DNA of 6,063 nt from Actinomycetes bacterium (GTDB taxonomy: Bacteria; Actinomycetota; Acidimicrobiia; Acidimicrobiales; UBA8190), in the NCBI GenBank assembly GCA_021798135.1, contig JAJZYI010000204.1, positions 1-6,063 of the forward strand. Reading direction: 5' to 3'. Below are positions 5,818 to 6,063 of the stretch, one piece after another. The notes under the pieces were generated by a model. It was given only the letters and a program-made list of their open reading frames with translations. It made no database searches and was not told the DNA's origin. Within the stretch, counting starts at the first letter, position 1. Every line of letters starts with the position of its first letter. The translations under genes and the position numbers were made by a program.

Positions 5818-6063
5818 TCAGGCCGTCCAGACCCGCCCGGGATGCGCCTCGATAAAGTTGACTAGATAGATCATAATTAGGTACGGTGCCACATGCAGGC
5901 GGGCAGGCACCTCGGCATCGGCGGGCTCCACCTGCTCCGGGGCAGCCTCGGCGGGCTCCACCCCCACCTGGGCAGCCTCGGCGGGCTCCACCCCCACCTG
6001 GGCAGCCTCGGCGGGCTCCACCCCCACCTGGGCAGCCTCGGCGGGCTCCACCCCCACCTGGGC
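5818..6063 (-). CDS. Competing reading: C-terminal end of an acidic Glu/Pro/Ala/Val-repeat protein (partial)
   Basis: The minus strand is open from the window end to a TGA at 5818-5820. It reads as repeats of QVGVEPAEAA, then a diverged copy PEQVEPADAE, then a 30-residue tail that includes a hydrophobic stretch LIMIYLVNF. Acidic Pro/Ala repeats like this are common in linkers and tails of GC-rich bacteria. Between the degenerate and perfect copies, V, E, P, A and an acidic residue are kept, slightly better than in the plus frame. Against it: the tail would be encoded by the AT-rich island, with codons such as CTA, ATT and TTT that are unusual here, and that island looks like a promoter facing the other way. 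At most one of the two readings is likely to be a gene. Confidence 0.28.
   Translation of the reverse strand, partial: AQVGVEPAEAAQVGVEPAEAAQVGVEPAEAAQVGVEPAEAAPEQVEPADAEVPARLHVAPYLIMIYLVNFIEAHPGRVWTA
5851..5892 (+). promoter_or_regulatory. AT-rich promoter island with possible operator, leaderless type
   Basis: Positions 5851-5883 have 9 G/C in 33 bases, in sharp contrast to the rest of the window. TTGACT (5858-5863) and TACGGT (5882-5887) are 18 nt apart, a near-consensus -35 and a TANNNT -10. An ATG follows 5 nt after the -10, at 5893, so the message would start at or beside it. Between the two boxes lies an imperfect dyad, CTAnnTAnnnnnTAnnTAG (5862-5880, centre 5871), a typical place for a repressor of the MarR, Rrf2, TetR or PadR kind; which kind is not decidable. 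The stretch 5774-5850 before it shows nothing recognisable. Confidence 0.55.
5893..6063 (+). CDS. Candidate leaderless gene for a His/Leu/Gly decapeptide-repeat protein (partial at window end)
   Basis: From the ATG at 5893 the frame is open to the window end (57 codons). After 16 residues (MQAGRHLGIGGLHLLR) it becomes the perfect decapeptide repeat GSLGGLHPHL, four times. Every codon of the repeat ends in G or C. Support for this strand is the promoter-like element directly before the ATG; an in-frame TAG at 5878-5880 prevents any longer start. The repeated HPH would give two histidines per unit and hints at metal binding, but this is speculation. I recognise no family. Against it: the opposite strand is also open, and between the degenerate and perfect copies the minus-strand peptide is slightly better conserved. 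Confidence 0.35.
   Translation, partial: MQAGRHLGIGGLHLLRGSLGGLHPHLGSLGGLHPHLGSLGGLHPHLGSLGGLHPHLG
5911..6063 (+). repeat. 30-bp tandem repeat array (VNTR-like), cut by the window end
   Basis: Four identical 30-bp units fill 5941-6060 (GGCAGCCTCGGCGGGCTCCA plus CCCCCACCTG), and GGC at 6061-6063 starts a fifth. A diverged unit occupies 5911-5940; its core at 5915-5932 matches the consensus in 17 of 18 positions. The unit length is a multiple of three and contains no stop codon in any of the six frames, so copy number can change without breaking any reading. Identity of the copies indicates recent expansion or active homogenisation. The window stopping inside the array would fit a contig broken by the repeat. 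Confidence 0.95.

Noticed and set aside
5911..6063. CRISPR array
   Set aside because: The 30-bp units are directly adjacent and identical, with no spacers, and no cas genes are visible.

Overview
The window is very GC-rich chromosomal DNA with near-total G/C at third codon positions. Together with TANNNT-type -10 hexamers, starts placed 5-7 nt behind such hexamers, and a ClpP1-like protease, this suggests a high-GC actinomycete. A deep-branching, Acidimicrobiia-like lineage is a guess from style only.

Left half, minus strand, read right to left. A universal stress protein (3777-3094) is followed by a ClpP1-like protease (3013-2369). Then come the permease (2340-1312) and ATPase (1308-103) of an ABC-2 (Wzm/Wzt, TagG/TagH) exporter of surface glycans or teichoic-acid-like polymers. 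The clpP-permease gap is 28 nt and the permease-ATPase gap is 3 nt, so these three genes probably share a transcript. The USP is 80 nt upstream of clpP, which has its own -10-like element. A possible next gene in the cluster may begin at 50 and leave the window at position 1.

Right half, plus strand. A tRNA-Leu(UAG) (3834-3915) diverges from the USP. It is followed by a short-chain dehydrogenase of the hydroxyacyl-CoA/MFE-2-like type (4117-5022), with a recognisable promoter and a strong ribosome binding site. Next is an SRPBCC-fold protein with a C-terminal membrane segment (5099-5773).

Right edge (5774-6063). A 33-bp island of about 27% GC carries a promoter-like element (TTGACT, 18 nt, TACGGT), with an ATG 5 nt after the -10. 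The ATG opens directly into a perfect 30-bp tandem repeat (four exact copies, a degenerate first copy, and a fifth cut by the window end). The repeat is open in all six frames, so the coding strand is uncertain: plus gives a His/Leu/Gly decapeptide repeat behind a leaderless-type promoter, minus gives an acidic Glu/Pro/Ala/Val repeat ending at 5818. This is the least explained part of the window. No CRISPR array, insertion sequence, phage gene or defence system is visible.
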